From assembly GCA_021808205.1 (NCBI GenBank), contig JAKBCD010000125.1, forward strand, positions 1 to 6,220: 6,220 nucleotides of DNA. Reading direction: 5' to 3'. Shown here in pieces: positions 5,611 to 6,220 of the stretch; positions within the stretch are counted from its first letter, which is position 1, and every line of letters starts with the position of its first letter. The DNA comes from Pseudomonadota bacterium (GTDB taxonomy: Bacteria; Pseudomonadota; Alphaproteobacteria; Acetobacterales; Acetobacteraceae). The notes under the pieces are model-generated. The model did no database searches. It worked only from the letters and a program-made list of their open reading frames with translations, and was not told the DNA's origin. Made by a program: the position numbers and the translations under genes.

Positions 5611-6220
5611 TCATGCGGCCTCCCTGCTGGCTGCTCCGGTCAATGGCAGGCATGTTCCATCTGTGCTGTGCCGGACATCTATGGGCAAGGCCGTATCTTG
5701 AGGCAAGATGAACTCAAAACCCTGATAGCCGTCGCCATAACCGGCTTCGCGCACATCCTCCCGGTACATATTGGCCAATACCCGGCCAATCCGCCGGCCT
5801 TGGCTGAAGATATCCAGGCAAACGGGCGTATTTGGGTCTGCGGTATTTTGTGCCCATCCGGCGCATAGGGTTGGCCCGGCAACGTCTACATAGCCACGCA
5901 ACGGCCCATCCGATTTTTTCTCCACGATGCCGGCTCGTTCAGCGAGGCGGCGCTGGATAGCGGCGAGCTGGAAGCCGCTATTTAAAAGAGGCATGCATAT
6001 ATGCTCTGGAGCGCTCTCATTTGGATAAAGCACATGGTAGCTGTCCGCATTATGAAACTGAGGCCGGAAATACTCACCCATGAAGGTCTCAGCCGGGCAG
6101 TTTTCTGCGAAAATAACTTCGTGATTTTCCAGTTCGATATGAAAATAAGTGATCTCATCCACACAGGGCAATTGTAGAACAGATATGCCGTTGACCAGCC
6201 GCGCTGCGTGCACAAGAACG
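5611..6220 (-). CDS. C-terminal part of a Hint-domain protein (cut by the window edge)
   Basis: About 203 C-terminal residues are visible. The frame is still open at the right edge, reading V-L-V-H-A-A-R, so the GTG at 6211-6213 is probably internal and the true start lies outside. The first 55 residues look like the end of a Hint (hedgehog/intein-type) domain: ARLVNGISVLQLP, then ITYFHIELENHEVIFAENCP and AETF (21-44 from the GTG). Hint domains can cleave or rearrange their own backbone, but the N-terminal catalytic Cys/Ser block is not in view. After a linker, a second domain (about 104-185) reads LRGYVDVAG, CAGWAQN, PVCLDIF, NMYREDVREAGYGDGYQGFEF. This is a beta-rich pattern I associate with Acetobacteraceae Hint proteins and glycosyltransferases. 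Function is unknown; surface or secreted proteins are common hosts. It converges on uup with only 27 bases between stops and no visible terminator. Base composition is AT-richer than uup, especially near 5980-6180. Confidence 0.75.
   Translation of the reverse strand, partial: VLVHAARLVNGISVLQLPCVDEITYFHIELENHEVIFAENCPAETFMGEYFRPQFHNADSYHVLYPNESAPEHICMPLLNSGFQLAAIQRRLAERAGIVEKKSDGPLRGYVDVAGPTLCAGWAQNTADPNTPVCLDIFSQGRRIGRVLANMYREDVREAGYGDGYQGFEFILPQDTALPIDVRHSTDGTCLPLTGAASREAA

Overview
The window is GC-rich and densely coded, and it looks like ordinary chromosome from an alphaproteobacterium. The best taxonomic hint is at the right edge. A protein with the tail of a Hint (hedgehog/intein) domain is followed by a 'GWA...P..PV.L.I' domain, a combination I associate with Acetobacteraceae (the Acidocella/Acidiphilium type). 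This placement is inference from protein style, not a search result.

Layout, left to right. Bases 1-132 are an AT-richer leader with a small inverted repeat. Bases 133-1629 encode a membrane-anchored GGDEF-EAL cyclic-di-GMP protein that is broken by one in-frame amber codon at 1084-1086. The reading frame continues intact on both sides, and the catalytic EAL residues lie on both sides of the stop. Its final stop codon overlaps the stop of a convergent minus-strand gene (1626-2069) for a small membrane-anchored protein of unknown function. Divergent from that gene is a GtrB/DPM1-like family 2 glycosyltransferase (2202-3134) with two C-terminal membrane helices. A 146-base gap follows, holding a compound palindrome (3197-3236) and a 17-base near-palindrome (3251-3267). 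Next come a proline/alanine-rich lipoprotein (3281-3739) and, 29 bases later, a full-length ABC-F ATPase of the Uup type (3769-5583), probably in one transcript. The minus-strand Hint protein (5611 to the right edge) converges on Uup and is cut by the window end.

The genes do not form one obvious pathway. Several act at or on the cell envelope: the c-di-GMP protein, the lipid-linked sugar transferase, the lipoprotein and possibly the Hint protein. Uup is a ribosome/DNA-associated housekeeping ATPase. I saw no tRNA, rRNA, CRISPR array, insertion sequence or defence cassette. The items most worth a second look are the amber codon in an otherwise intact phosphodiesterase, the compound palindrome at 3197-3236, and the truncated Hint protein. 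I do not see convincing evidence for a wholly new system.
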